A stretch of 64,000 nt of DNA from Agapanthus africanus (Eukaryota; Streptophyta; Magnoliopsida; Asparagales; Amaryllidaceae). The translations under genes were made by a program, and so were the position numbers. The notes below the pieces were generated by a model, which searched no databases, was not told the origin of the DNA, and saw nothing but the letters and a program-made list of their open reading frames with translations. The stretch's first letter is position 1. Each line of letters begins with the position of its first letter. The stretch covers positions 593,348,410 to 593,412,409 of the forward strand of contig CM057344.1 in the NCBI GenBank assembly GCA_030015575.1, given 5' to 3'. Positions 1-11,500 of this stretch are shown piece after piece.

Positions 1-702
1 GACTTCTACCGTTGGAGCTGGCGGAGTCAGTCCAGAAAGGGAACTACCCCCAGCTTTCCTCACTCGGCGGCAATGACAATGTCGAGCATGCCTTGCAGAC
101 GATATTGATTTAGCTATGGGGGTGGCTCCCTCATGCCCCCTGATCTGGTGAAAGGTTGCTGTTGGTGCCAGCCTATCGAAGACTGACGTCCGCTGTGAGG
201 GAATGATCATTCTTGAAAAGACCGACTTTTTGGCAGGGGAAGCAGCCTTGGTTACATCACCTGGAGTGGGAGCTGGAGCGGCCAGTCTTGTGAAGACCGA
301 TCCCTTAGCAGGAGAAACCGCTTTGGCGACTTCAGGAGCAGGAACGGCTATTCGTTTTGGGATAACCCCTTCAGGTATGGTAGGTTTCTTCACAGGCCCA
401 CTGGAGTTTTAGCCCAGACTGTTAAAGACTGAGGCGTTGGATTTGGGTGACCCGTTGAGAGGGGTCACGATAGTTGTAAGCCGATCAAAGACCGACTTCT
501 TCGGAGCTTCTTGCGACGGCAGTGGGGCGTTGAAGCTCATGGGTGGGAACACGGTCCCAAAGAACAGCCCAGTGGTGGCTTGCATCACCTGTTCCACTGG
601 CATCTTGAAAACGGAGACCGCTTGAGGCCCATAAGTCACTCCTCCAGCAAGGATAGAGTGGGAGTTGTTGCACTTGTTGCAGTTTGTGCAGTTGAAAGTC
701 AT
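1..702 (-). pseudogene. Tat-L leader/gag N-terminal region, one in-frame stop, runs off the window
   Basis: The protein is homologous to the Tat-R leader protein: both start M-x3-C-T-x-C-x2-C and share the blocks GGVTYGPQA, FKMPVEQV, GLFFGT, EAPKK, PEGVIPKRIA and SGLTPP. The frame is open from the ATG at 702 to a TAA at 411-409, then continues in the same frame to base 1, so the stop is probably decay. A motif of the form S-V-F-x-R-[LM] appears four times (near 490, 280, 225 and 190). The function of such leader proteins in Tat-type elements is unknown to me. I chose the ATG at 702 because the homologue starts at the matching place and a candidate splice acceptor ends four bases upstream. Confidence 0.7.
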
Positions 703-706
703 TGAT

Positions 707-737
707 CTGCACGGGAGCAAAACACTAAATCTTAGTA
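707..737 (-). promoter_or_regulatory. Candidate branch point plus 3' splice site before the Tat-L gag start
   Basis: On the minus strand TACTAAG (737-731) is followed by CGTGCAG ending at 707, and the ATG lies four bases further on. The same TACTRA and CGTGCAG pair precedes the start codon in Tat-M and Tat-R. The matching 5' splice site was not identified. Confidence 0.4.
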
Positions 738-820
738 CCTCGAATCCAGGGGTAATCATATCAAACCACGATTCGTTCGCGAACACAACACATGAAGTGT
801 GGAATGGAAAGAGGAAAAGG

Positions 821-841
821 TCCCACCGGGCATGCCAGAAT
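821..841 (-). other. Primer binding site of Tat-L
   Basis: Next to the LTR end the minus strand reads TCTGGCATGCCCGGTGGGA. The same 19 bases, with one change, follow the LTR of Tat-R and of Tat-M. This type of sequence acts as a tRNA primer site in many plant gypsy elements; I do not name the tRNA. Confidence 0.7.
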
Positions 842-1084
842 CTGTTCGCCGCCGAAAACGGGGAAGACTAATTTTTGTTGCCGCCCATAGGGCGTGGATT
901 AGTCCAAATCCGTATTTTCTTAGATTTGGGTTTGGGTTAGGTTTAAGGATCGTTAATCTCATTTGAGACTAAGATCAACTTAAACGTTTGTTAAGAATAC
1001 GTTAGTCTAATTTTAAACTAAGATCTACTTAATAGGATCATTTAGAACCAACAAAAAAGCATTTGGACTCTATTGTTTTAGTTT

Positions 1085-1363
1085 AGGGACATTACGGTCC
1101 ATAAGTTTAAGGACATTATAGTCCATTGAGTTTAAAGACATCATAGTCTGTGTTTAAAGACATCATAGTCTAGTTTAAAGACATCATAGTCTATAAAGTT
1201 TAAGGACATCATAGTCCATGAGTTTAAGGACCTCATAGTCCAGTTTAAAGACATCATAGTCTAGTTTAAAGACCTCATAGTCTATAAAGTTTAAGAACAT
1301 CATAATCCATGAGTTTAAGGAACTCATTGTCCATAGAGTTTAGTTTAGGGACGTTGCAGTCCA
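1085..1363. repeat. Array of about 12 short palindromes, GGAC-N6-GTCC or AGAC-N6-GTCT
   Basis: Units are spaced about 20-30 bp inside the Tat-L LTR. Clear examples are GGACATTACGGTCC, GGACATTATAGTCC, five units with an AGAC/GTCT stem, and GGACGTTGCAGTCC. Two units (near 1295 and 1320) have a broken stem. Stem type switches between GGAC/GTCC and AGAC/GTCT while pairing is kept, and the loop is always six bases. Confidence 0.8.
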
Positions 1364-1565
1364 TAAAGTGTCTGATTGTCAGGATCCGCCATCTTTCTGA
1401 AGACATTGAAGAATTTCAACGACACATATCAGAGGTGTGAAAAGATGTACCCTTGAACCAATGTTGGTTGGGGGATCTATAGTCAGGTTTGGGACTAAGA
1501 CCAATTAAAAATATTGGGAGCACATGGGCTCAGTTAATCTGAATTGGGGGATTTATGGCCTACTT

Positions 1566-1790
1566 GGGCTCGGCCCATTCAGTTAAAGTGTTTGAACACT
1601 TATTTGGACTCAGTCCATTCATTTTTGAACAAAATGTTAACATTTGTTTGGGCTCAGGCCCTTTTTGTTCAATAATGCAGAGCATTAATTTTGGGTTCCG
1701 ACACCCCTTCTTCTTTTGTCTTTTTTTTATTAAGTGTTGGACACTTTTTATTATGGCGTTGGGCTTTATTTAAAGAACACTTTGTGTTCT
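1566..1790. repeat. Micro-hairpin zone in the Tat-L LTR
   Basis: Nine perfect inverted repeats lie in 225 bp: GGGC-TCG-GCCC (1566-1576), AAGTGTT-TG-AACACTT (1586-1601), GGAC-TCA-GTCC (1606-1616), TTTTG-AA-CAAAA (about 1623), AAATGTTAACATTT (1632-1645), GGGC-TCAG-GCCC (1650-1661), TAATGC-AGA-GCATTA (1673-1687), AAGTGT-TGG-ACACTT (1732-1746) and AGAACAC-TTT-GTGTTCT (1774-1790). More follow to about 2600, for example GAGAC-TTT-GTCTC and AAAGAC-TTC-GTCTTT. Confidence 0.85.
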
Positions 1791-1791
1791 C

Positions 1792-2225
1792 TCAGCGCAC
1801 ACGTGAGGAGCACGTGGCGCGCTTGGCGCTGAGCGCCAGATTTAGAGCGCTAAGACGCTTCCTGTGAGATAGCACACACATGAGGAGCACATGGCGCGCT
1901 TGGCGCTGAGCGCCAGTCAATGAGTGCAGAGCGCTCTTTATAAAATAGCACACACGTGAGGAGCACGTGGTGCGCTTGGCGCTGAGCGTCAACCTTGGAG
2001 TGTTGGGTGCTTCTTTTAAAATAGCGCTTGGAGCGCTGGACGCTGAGCGCCAGACTCGGAGCGCTAAGACGCTTCTTTAATTGGAGCGCTAGGAGCGTTG
2101 TGCGCCAGTCTTGGAACGCTGAGGCGCTTCTTTTCAATTGGAGCGCTAGGAGTGCTATGCCGCTGTGCGCCGGTCTTGGAGCGCTGAGGCGCTTCTTTTC
2201 AATTGGAGCGTTAAGGCTCTTTTTA
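1792..2225. repeat. GCGC-rich tandem repeats (75-85 bp) in the Tat-L LTR
   Basis: Units share agcgccag, ttggagcgct and gacgcttctt blocks and the palindrome GGCGCTGAGCGCC. The first three also carry an acacgtgaggagcacgtgg-type segment. Open frames across this stretch on both strands come from the repeat and are not taken as genes. Confidence 0.7.
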
Positions 2226-2814
2226 GGCAACTTTGATCAGTTCTGCGCTCTGAGAATTAAATTCTCATTCATAGGAGACTTTGTCTCATAGATCTAAGAA
2301 TTAAGTTCTTATTTTAATAAAAGATTTTACAATCTCTTTTGTTCTTGTGAAAGACTTCGTCTTTATTTTATAGATCTATGATCTGAAGAGAATTAAGTTC
2401 TTCCCCCTCACTTTTTATGATGAAATGCTATGATCTCTTTTGTGAAAGACCTTGGTCTTATAGATCTATGATCTAGAAAAAGAAATAGATTATTCTTCTC
2501 TTATGAGATGATTTTATCTCTTTGTTTTATTTACCTTGAAAAAATTCTTCTTCTTCCGAGAGCTTGCTCTTCTCTTTGAAATTTCTCAAAGTCTATGAGG
2601 GAGCTCCTCTGTGTTTCTTCTTTCTTTTTTTATTTTGGAAAGAAGGATTATTGGTCGTTGGGACCCACCACCTCTCCGACGACACTGAGAGATTACATCG
2701 CCATATATCGAAGGTGTGGAGGGATGTACCCTTTGAACCATGTCCCACTCATCAGGGGGAAGAACAGGCTGGAGCTTAAGCTTCTCGCTGCTGAAGAAGG
2801 CATCTTTGCGTTCG

Positions 2815-3490
2815 CGCGCGTTCGTCACACGTGTTCGGCGCACGTGCGTCGCACGTGTTGGACGCACATATTTGCACGTAGCAAACATGGAGCTTGCACA
2901 TATCGCATTATGGGGGGCAGCTATGGCCCTAACTTGAATATCTAAGCTCCTTTGAGGATTAAATCCTCCTACGTGGTGGGCATACGTGCGTTGCACGTGG
3001 TGCGCACGTAGCGCTTGCGCATTATGGGAGAGCGGCTATGGCCCTAACTTGGAGCACTAAGCTCCTTTGAGGAATGAATCCTCGCACGTGGTGTGCATGT
3101 GCATTGCAAGTGGTGCGCACGTGGCGGGCGCACGTGCGTTGCACGTGGCGGGCGCACATGGCGCTTGCGCATATGCGCATTATGGGGGAGCAAGCTCCTA
3201 TGGAGAACTAATCTCCTTTGAGAATTGAATTCTCCCTATGTGGAGGGCTCACATGCGTTGCACGTGGTGCGCACGTATCGGGCGCACGTGCATCGCACAT
3301 AGCGCTTGCGCATATGCGCATTATGAAGGGGAGGCTATGGCCCTAACTTAGAGCACTAAGCTCCTTTGAGGATTGAATCCTCGCACATGGTGCCCACGTG
3401 CATTGCACGTGGTGCACACGTGGCGGGCGCATGTGCGTTGCACGTAGCGCACATGGCGCTTGCGCATATGCACATTATGGGGGGAGCAAG
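2815..3490. repeat. CACGTG (G-box) array in the Tat-L LTR
   Basis: Roughly 13 CACGTG cores lie here, in contexts such as GCACGTGC, GCACGTGG and TGCGCACGT, with a 100-150 bp higher-order repeat that also contains gagcactaagctc and gaggattgaatcctc hairpins. In plants CACGTG and ACGTG cores are bound by bZIP and bHLH factors. A regulatory role here is inference. Confidence 0.7.
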
Positions 3491-3884
3491 CTCCTATGGA
3501 GAACTAATCTTCTTTGAGAATTGAATTCTCTATCTTTTCTAAGAGGTATCCCCTCTTATTTATATTAGAGTGGTATAGAAGGGATCTCTCTTTTTCCCGA
3601 TGTGGGACTAAAAATGCATCCCACATGTAGTAGAGCGTTACTTTAGATTACACGTACGTAGCACATTTGCTCATAACTTTTGATCCTGGATGAATTATGA
3701 GGCCCATAATATATCAAATCGAAGGATTTTTTGAAACACTTTCGATACTATCAAAATTTAGCTGTTTTGCATTCGGGAGATTGTCAAAATACAGCCCGAA
3801 AAATACTGGTTCACATTTTCTTAAGCGTATCGCTGCCATTTGATACCTTGGGCTCTTTTGCGCAGAAATTTTTAGCGGGAACAC

Positions 3885-4320
3885 CATCCTTGGCTGGTAA
3901 TCTATTACCCAGCGATGCCAAGGATCAAAACCCTCATCAAGAGGCCACCGAGCAGCTTCCCTGCTCGCTCTATCCTTAGCAGGTAACTTCTTACTCATCT
4001 ACACTAAGGATCAAAGCCCTCGCCAAGAGGCAACTGAGCAGCTACCCTGCTCGGTCCATCCATGGCTGGTAGTTCGCTACCCACCGATGCCAAGGATCAA
4101 AAGCCCTCGCCAAGAGGCAACCGAGCAGCTACTCTGCTCAGTCTATCCTTAGCGGGTAATTTATTACTCATCTACGCTAAGGATCAAAGCCCTCGCCAAG
4201 AGGCAACCGAGAAGCTACCCTGCTCAGTCCATCCTTAGCAGGTAATTTCTTACCCACGTACGCTAAGGATCAAAGCCCTCATCAAAAGGCCACCGAGCAG
4301 CTTCCCTGCTCAATCCATTC
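3885..4320. repeat. 86-bp tandem repeat, five copies plus a partial one
   Basis: Unit starts fall at 3885, 3971, 4057, 4144, 4230 and 4316. Each unit holds two inverted repeats: TCCTTAGCG...CGCTAAGGA (or TCCTTGGC...GCCAAGGA) and GAGCAG...CTGCTC. It is the old target DNA between Tat-L and Tekay-1, likely the 3' part of the element that also carried the broken gene at 37120-38123. Confidence 0.85.
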
Positions 4321-4463
4321 TTTAGAGGGTGACTCCTGCCCGTCTTTACTAAGCAATCCCCACCTTGACTTCGGGGCCATGGAGATACCGACTTTGCACC
4401 GATCTTTGCACACTTGGTAAATGGTTGAGTTCAACTTGACGTGCGATCACCAGATGAAGTACC
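4321..4463. other. Residual target DNA left of Tekay-1
   Basis: These 143 bases join directly to 36898 once Tekay-1 is removed. No gene is visible. The last five bases, GTACC, match the five bases after the other end of Tekay-1 (GGACC) at four of five positions, as expected for a target duplication with one mutation. Confidence 0.7.
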
Positions 4464-5523
4464 TGTCACGCCCCGTGTCCTAGAGTGCGCTAAGATCAGC
4501 ACGTGACAAGCTAACTATGCTACCTGTGGCTAGGAAATATCCCTCCATGGTCACATTACGGCTGTCTATAAGATATCAAGAACAATAAAATAAAATGAAC
4601 TATTTAGTACATGTCCTTATGCCAGAATAAACGAGTCAAGAAATAATATGCGGAAGCACTAATTCCAATAAGCAATAACATCTGGAAAGTACGTCCCAAA
4701 TACGGGCTCACATCAGGAAATGAAAATGCTGAAAGAAAACTAAACTAACTAAACTAAACACCAATATGCTCCTCACTGTTCGGCCTGTCGGCTGAAATAC
4801 TCTTGGTCGGCCTGTGAAAGAGATAAAGATCCGGGCCATGCAAAACCCAGACATCAGTGCATCATAATATCAAAATAATAGAATATAATCAGGAGATAAC
4901 AAGATATGCATGCATGAATTATAAACAGTAGTACGAATGTAATAAGTAAACACGGATATAGAACAGTGAAGTGTATCAGTGTATGTGACGTGCGGTGATC
5001 AATCTAAACTGTGCTACTGGGTTATCTATTCTAAAGTTTGTTTGAAATCAATTAGTGTACTCCTCTATGTAACTCAAAAGAATATGTCCCGTTATCCCCC
5101 GGGACCACGGATCAGGCAGTGAGAGTCACGAATGACTCTGTCCCGTTATTCCCCCGGGACCACGGATCAAGTAAGAATTACGAATGATTCTGTCCCGTTA
5201 TCCCCGGGGACCACGAATCAAGTAATACCCTTTTAAGCTATACTTCAGTTACACTTTTGATTTCCCCATACCCCCAAAATTATGTGTTCAAGTCAGGTAT
5301 TGATAAAATGGAGCTAATGCCAATATAGGATCAAGTATGCACAAGTTTGTCTAAATAGACAACAAGATATATCCATCGGGACAACAGGATTGTGGGCATT
5401 AGAAACAGGATCAGGTAACAGGTCAAGTAGTCGTGTATCCGGTCATGACAGGCAGTGCATAGGTATCAAACGGATGTTCATAAATAAACTGTAGTAAGTA
5501 CGGATGCACGATAAAAGTACGGA

Positions 5524-7136
5524 TGCTACCACGGGGTTAGGGGTATCATGCAGGCCATGTTATGTAATTTTAAATTATTTTATATCATCTATTTTAATAA
5601 ATATAATACTGGTATTTCAAATTATGCACCCCATGTTTACTTTTACAGTTTTCGACATCCGTCTGCATCCGTACGTGTTACTTTACATCTAGTGCATGCA
5701 ACTTATCTTGTTACATACTATACTACAATATACTGCATCTAATGGAATATTTACATCTCATATTGCTTAGTTATACATCCTACATTACCATTGTGCAGTT
5801 TTACTGTTTTCGGATACCCGTTTGCATCCATCTCATTTAAAATATATATAACTGCATCTATAGATCACATTAATACATAATACTGTGATATTAACACCCC
5901 ATTTTAATAAAGTGCATCCTAATCAGTATTGGAACTATAAATGTAACCCTAATCGATAATTGTGCATCCATATCATTGATTTTATATCGATTTGCATACC
6001 ATGTCACATTATTTCATTTTATTGTTATATTAGTACTCCATACTTGATTTTGTGCACCCATATTTATTACAGTTTGATTATGAGCACCTACTTGATACTT
6101 GTGCACTACCTGACATGACCTGATACACCACTACTTGACATGACTTGATACATGTACACCACCTGACATGACCTGATGTACCACAGCTTGACATGTTACC
6201 TGATATTGTTACTAATGCCGACAATCTTGACCTGTTGTCCCTACGGACATATCCTGTTGTCTATTTAGACAAACCTGTACCTGCTTGATCCTGTGTTGGC
6301 ATTAGCTCCAGATTTATTAATACCTGACTTGAACACGTAACTTGGGGGTATGACGAAATCAAAAGTGTAAACTAAAGTGTAACTTAAAAGGGTATTACTT
6401 GATCCGTGGTCCCGGAAGGTACGGGACAGAGCCATTCGTGACTCTTATATATTCTTGATCCGTGGTCCCGGGGGATAACGGGACAGAACCACTCTTGGTT
6501 CATATATTCCTGACCCGGTCCCGGGGGGTAATGGGACATATCCTTTGAGTTACATGGAGGATTACTCTAATTGATTTCAATAACTTTAGAGTAGATAACC
6601 CTATAGCACAGTTTAGACTACTCACTGCACTTCACCTGTATATATTCTGTCCACTGATCTATATTCATGTTACTGTTATTGTTTATACTTCATGCCTGCA
6701 TATTTCTTTACATCCTGCTTGCTTAGAACTATTGATATTATGACACACTGACACCTGGGTTTTGCATGGCCCAGATCCATTATCCTTATCACAGGCTGTC
6801 CAGGAGTATTTTGATCAACAGGCCGAGCAGTGAGGACCTGTTTATAGTTTAGTTTAGTTCCTTTCAGTATTGTTTTATTCCTGATGTGAGCCCGTATTTT
6901 GGGACGTACATTCCAATTTATTATTGTTCATTGGATCTATTGCTTCCGCATTTTTATTTCTTGACTCTTTATTTCTGGCTCATAGACATGTACTAGATAG
7001 TTCTTTTATTTCTACTGTTCTTGATATCTCTAGACAGCCGTAATGTGACTGTGGAGGGATTTTTCCTAGCCACAGGTAACATGGTTGGCTCTGTCACGTG
7101 CCAATCTTAGCGCACTCTGGGAAGCGGGGCGTGACA
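5524..7136 (+). repeat. Inverted partial LTR of the Tekay-1 family inside the 3' LTR
   Basis: The right end (7136) is an exact LTR terminus, GGGGCGTGACA. Read backwards the segment follows the LTR for about 1.5 kb. The stretch 6100-7136 is therefore the reverse complement, with moderate divergence, of 4464-5510, giving an imperfect inverted repeat with arms of about 1 kb. There is no target duplication. The first ~40 bases (5524-5565) instead match LTR sequence near 12440 in direct orientation, which points to rearrangement or template switching. Short ctgacatgac repeats lie at 6105-6200. Confidence 0.7.
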
Positions 7137-8519
7137 GTAAAAAACGGAAGCATAAATATCTATCAGAGATTACATCTACAACTCCATGAATACGTACAAT
7201 GCTCATTATTAAGCATGGGGTGCTAATATAACGGTAACATGATATAATATGACATGGCATGCAACTAGATATATAATAAATAACACGGATACGAACGGAT
7301 ATCGGAAAAACGGTAAAACTGTAACATGGATGTGAAATGCCATAAACATGTAATAATTCTATACTTATAGATGTCAAATATATTGCATAGCCTGTAGCGA
7401 GATAAAATTGTATGCGACTAGATATGTAATAAATTGTACGGATGGCGAACGGATATTGTAAAACTGTAAAACTGTAACATAGGATGCACAATACAATGAA
7501 CATGTAATATTATTATTATTATTATGGATGCAAATGTAATAATATAGCATGTAGCAAGATAAACTTGCATGCAACTAAATATGTAATAAATGATACGGAT
7601 ACAAACGACTATCCGAAAACAGTAAAACAGTAACATGGATATACAATACAGTAAACATGTGATATTTTTATTCATATGGATGCAAAATATATATCATAGC
7701 ATGTAGCAAGATAAACTTGCCTGCTCGGACCTCATGACAGAATGCATATGATGCGTCCGACGTTGGGTAAACGTCGCAATGTACACACGCGCGCACGGGA
7801 CAGGACCAGGCAAAGCAAGAAGGAGACCGCGCTGGCTAGGAACGTCCACTGGGTTGCCCGTATCGGCGGCGGAGGCACGGCTCCGACGATCACCGGGAAA
7901 TGCACGAATCAAGAAAAAGAGAAGAACAAGAACAAGAACAAGAAGAACTGGGGTTTGGTGCTCTGGTGTTTAGGAAAAGGCGAGGAGGTGGTTGCGATGA
8001 CGAGGAGGCGACGGGAAGGTCAGAGCTTCGGCGACAAGGGCAGCGAGGGTCGTAGTGCTCGGGGAGTTCTTGGTGTCAAGTTCGGGTGCAGGGAAAAGGT
8101 GATGTTGGGATGTGGTGGTGATGGTAGCAATGAGGGCAGTGAAACGAGGGTGGTGGCGAGGGTATTGGGGTGACGGTGATGGGTCGCGGGCGAAGAGGCA
8201 ATGGAGGGTCGGGTGCAGATTTGGGTGTGCAGGGAAGAGGGGCTCGGGGTTGGCTCAGGGGTGTTAGTGATGAAGAGGAAAGGTGAAGAGGGTGGTGACG
8301 AGGCCGACGAGAGAGATCGGCGGCGAGGGGCGTACAGGAGAGGGTGAGGTGAAGGCTGTGGGTGTTCGATGATGGGTTGTGGGGTTGCGGGTTCGTCGAG
8401 GACGGGAGGAGAGAGAGGTGAGGTTGAGGTGGTGGTGTGGTGTCGGCAACGAGGGGCTGAGGGCGAGGGTGGAGACGGCGACGAGCGAGTGTGAGGCGTG
8501 GGTTCTTTCAAAGGCCTCG

Positions 8520-11500
8520 TGTCACGCCCCGCTTCCCAAAATACGGAATACGAGGGGTTGACAAGGCCAGCCATGCTCCTACGGTCAAGGAAATGTCTTG
8601 CCGTAGTCACACTTCGGCTTCTAGTTTTACATGGTAAACAGTAATTAATGCGTAGGTAATGAGAAATGCAGTAACTGAACAAAACAATGTAAAGAACTGA
8701 CCTGATGGGAAACAAAAGGGTATGACCCTGGATAGCTAATCAAGATGTCCGTGATGTACGTCTAGTCCCGGTCCAGGCTAAATCCTTTCCTCACGCTGAG
8801 CATGCATACTCAGGTCGTCAGATCGACACAATAGCAATATAATATATAAATCCAAGTGACAACTCTAACAGTGATAATAAATATATATGCAGTAAACCAA
8901 TGACGGTATACGTATGAACATGCAGTAATCAATGCAGTGGAACAGTAAAAGCAGTAAGATAATATGCCAAGTATGTCAACACAGTAAGCATGTATATCGA
9001 TGCTATCATCCCTATCAGTCTCTAAGTCTCACTGTACGGGTCACTAAGCCTAGCGTCAGTTCAAGTGTGAAAGTCAACCACTCGCGAGTGTCCTCCACCC
9101 AAGGGTAGAACCCAAGGGCAAGGGACCACGGGCCCAACATGTAACTCACGGTAATAATCATGTACCCTGTAAATCTCCATATATCTCCATATATATAAGC
9201 CAGCAAGGGACTCCCGAAATTCTGTTGAACTCACACTCAAACTACCCCACACCCTGTGGTCTACATCAAACGCTAACCATAACCCTAAATACCAGTCGGT
9301 CTGTGACAAGTCTGCGCGAGAATTGGAGGCAGGGCCTCCATCAAGCACGTCCCGACTAATACCTAAGATAAATGGCAGAGTCTGATGTCTTATCTGTGAT
9401 ACCCATGCAAGAGTTTCCATAAGTGTCCCATACCACTTATAGTTATACGTACACACGTCCCACAGACGTCGACAATGCAATAGAATCATAAGGTTCACTG
9501 ATTGTGTACAAGTACGTATCACTTTCACTTATTCACTGATACACGAACACTAACGTACTTTCCGCAATCATCACTAATACCTAACACTGGGTAATGCACG
9601 TCATCACTAAATTATCAATGCAGTGACATATGTATGATATGATGCGTAAACAGTAGGTAAAGCATGATTAGGATGTCATGAATCAGTAATCTACCACTTG
9701 CAATATTTATCATAAATCAAACGTGTACAGTTTAGCGAAACGATAAACAGGTAATAATTAGTATGTTCAGTTATCTATCCATCTAATTTAGTTTCATGCC
9801 AATCGGGTTCCAGGATCACTAATTATAGCCATTTCATTTTAAGCGTTCACGGCTGGAAATCCGGTTTCAGAATCGGAAGTCCGTTTCGCAACGCATTTTA
9901 ATCCCAGTTGGGATCAGATTTTAGCGATGCTACAGTTGAATGAAATCTATAGTTTTCAGTAAGGTATTCAACGCAATAGACGGATCTTCAATCGCGTCTG
10001 TACGTCAGGAGATATACACTGTTCAATACTAGTATGTAAATTCTGATTCTGTTGGGACTGTTATACGTCCCCATCTTTTAAATTGCAGATTAAATAACAA
10101 ACGATAACGAAGTAGGATGGAACCACTTGTGTTGTCTATCTAACAGATTCACCTATAATAAACAGCAGAGTTCCGCAACCTACGAGTTAAAGAAACAGGG
10201 TGGTGTTCATTGCAGGACAGCACACAGTAAATAGAGTCGCTCTGGACTGCAGTCCAGAGTCGCACTCCGATCCAAATATTGTCACAGTTTAAGTACAGAA
10301 ACTAATAGAAACTTGCATAGGGTTTTAGTTCGTTGAGTCGGCTTCAATTTAAGCCCTCGAACGCATCATTCCAGTATATATATAATTTATGGTGATTTTA
10401 ACGGTTTTCAGGTACAAGAAATTTCCAGTTTTACAGGTAAACTTGGGGGTAGTCATTTTAGTCATTAACGGTCATATTTTCCAACGAAATTCACACACTA
10501 GATTCATAGCCATACGTATACAATTGAGTTCCGTCAAATTAGGCAAGTATTTTCATTGGGGCCATACATCGAACAGGTAAATAGTGTACGTTATCACGAA
10601 TAGTAACATTGCAATTTATACGATTTGGATTTGTAACATAAATAGAATAGCATGAAGCAAGTAGAGAACTTGCCTGGAGACGTTTTCGGGAATGCACGGC
10701 AGCGACGCGGTCTATTGCAATGACCCGATGCAATCACGATGCAAATACGACAAAGATTGGCCTCGGCTCGAGCTTAACTTGACGGCTCGGTGAAGTGGTT
10801 GTTGGCGTGCTCAGGCGATGTCGTGTGATGGTAGTAGGTTGATAGAAAAGGGGAAAGACGGGCGAGATTTAGAGAGGGAGAGAGGGAGTGTTAGAGAGAG
10901 AGAGAGAGAAAACTGGGAAAGAGAGAGAGAGAGAGAGAGAGCTGGGAAAGATAGAAAGAGAGAGAACTGAGAAAGAGAGAGAGATAGTGAGGACAGAGGG
11001 AGAGGGAGAGAGAATTTGAGAGAGAGAGAGTTGAGATATAGAGAGAGAGGGGAAGAACAGAGAAAGAGGGTGAGGAAGAGAGAGAACAGAGGAAGAGAGA
11101 GGGGGAGAGATAAGGGAGTGAGAAAGAGAGGGGAGAGATTAGGGAGTGAGAAAGAGAGAGGGTCCGACGAGATGGCCGGCGGAGTGGGGTGATGGCGACG
11201 GAGGAGGCGTGGGCGTGGGCTCGAGAGAGGGAGAACAGGAGTGGAAAGAAGAGAGGGGGGAGAAGATGTGGGAGAGAGAAGGAATTATGAGAGGAGAAAG
11301 AGAGGCGCGCGTCGTGGGGTAACGGTGCTGCGACGTGGGTGCGAGCGTGGGCGGAGGAGGCGGATCGCGGGGAGCAGGGAGCGGGAAAAGTGGGGATAGC
11401 CGTTGGGGAAGAAGGAGGTGTAGGGTGCGGGTCGGATTGGTGAGCGGGTTGGGTTGGAGGCGTGGGAGCGGGCCGAGAGCGAGCTGGGCCAGGGATTGGG

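Larger units (their letters stand above)
1..3883 (-). mobile_element. Tat-L: Ty3/gypsy element (Tat-like), 5' end only, truncated by the window start
   Basis: Read on the minus strand, this stretch is an LTR (3883 to 843), a primer site (about 841-821) and the start of a leader/gag reading frame (702 to 1). The LTR begins TGTTCCCG and ends CGAACA. The same order, with homologous LTR, primer site and leader protein, recurs on the plus strand from 58240 (Tat-R), so the two are copies of one family. The flanking five bases at 3884-3888 (CCATC) should be repeated beyond the other end of the element, outside the window. Lineage is inferred from the Tat-M relative, which shares the primer site and the leader/gag design; no pol of Tat-L itself is visible. 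Confidence 0.85.
843..3883 (-). repeat. 5' LTR of Tat-L (3041 bp)
   Basis: The boundaries are set by TG...CA ends in element orientation and by homology to the Tat-R LTR at both ends: the gcgcaaaagag/tatcaaatgg block near 3850 and the aaatacggatttggactaatccac block near 905. It holds four repeat zones described separately: a GGAC-N6-GTCC hairpin array, a micro-hairpin zone, GCGC-rich tandem repeats and a CACGTG array. It is about 580 bp longer than the Tat-R copy, mostly through repeat expansion. Confidence 0.85.

Noticed and set aside
5524..7136. Reading the inverted LTR fragment as another solo LTR
   Set aside because: Only the right end is a proper LTR terminus. The left end lacks TGTAACA, there is no target duplication, and the first bases are in the opposite orientation to the rest.
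7742..8715. Possible Pro/Ser-rich or Gly/Arg-rich genes (143 and 231 codons)
   Set aside because: They lie inside an LTR, with overlapping frames on both strands and low-complexity composition; solo LTR A cuts the longer one. I regard them as composition-driven.
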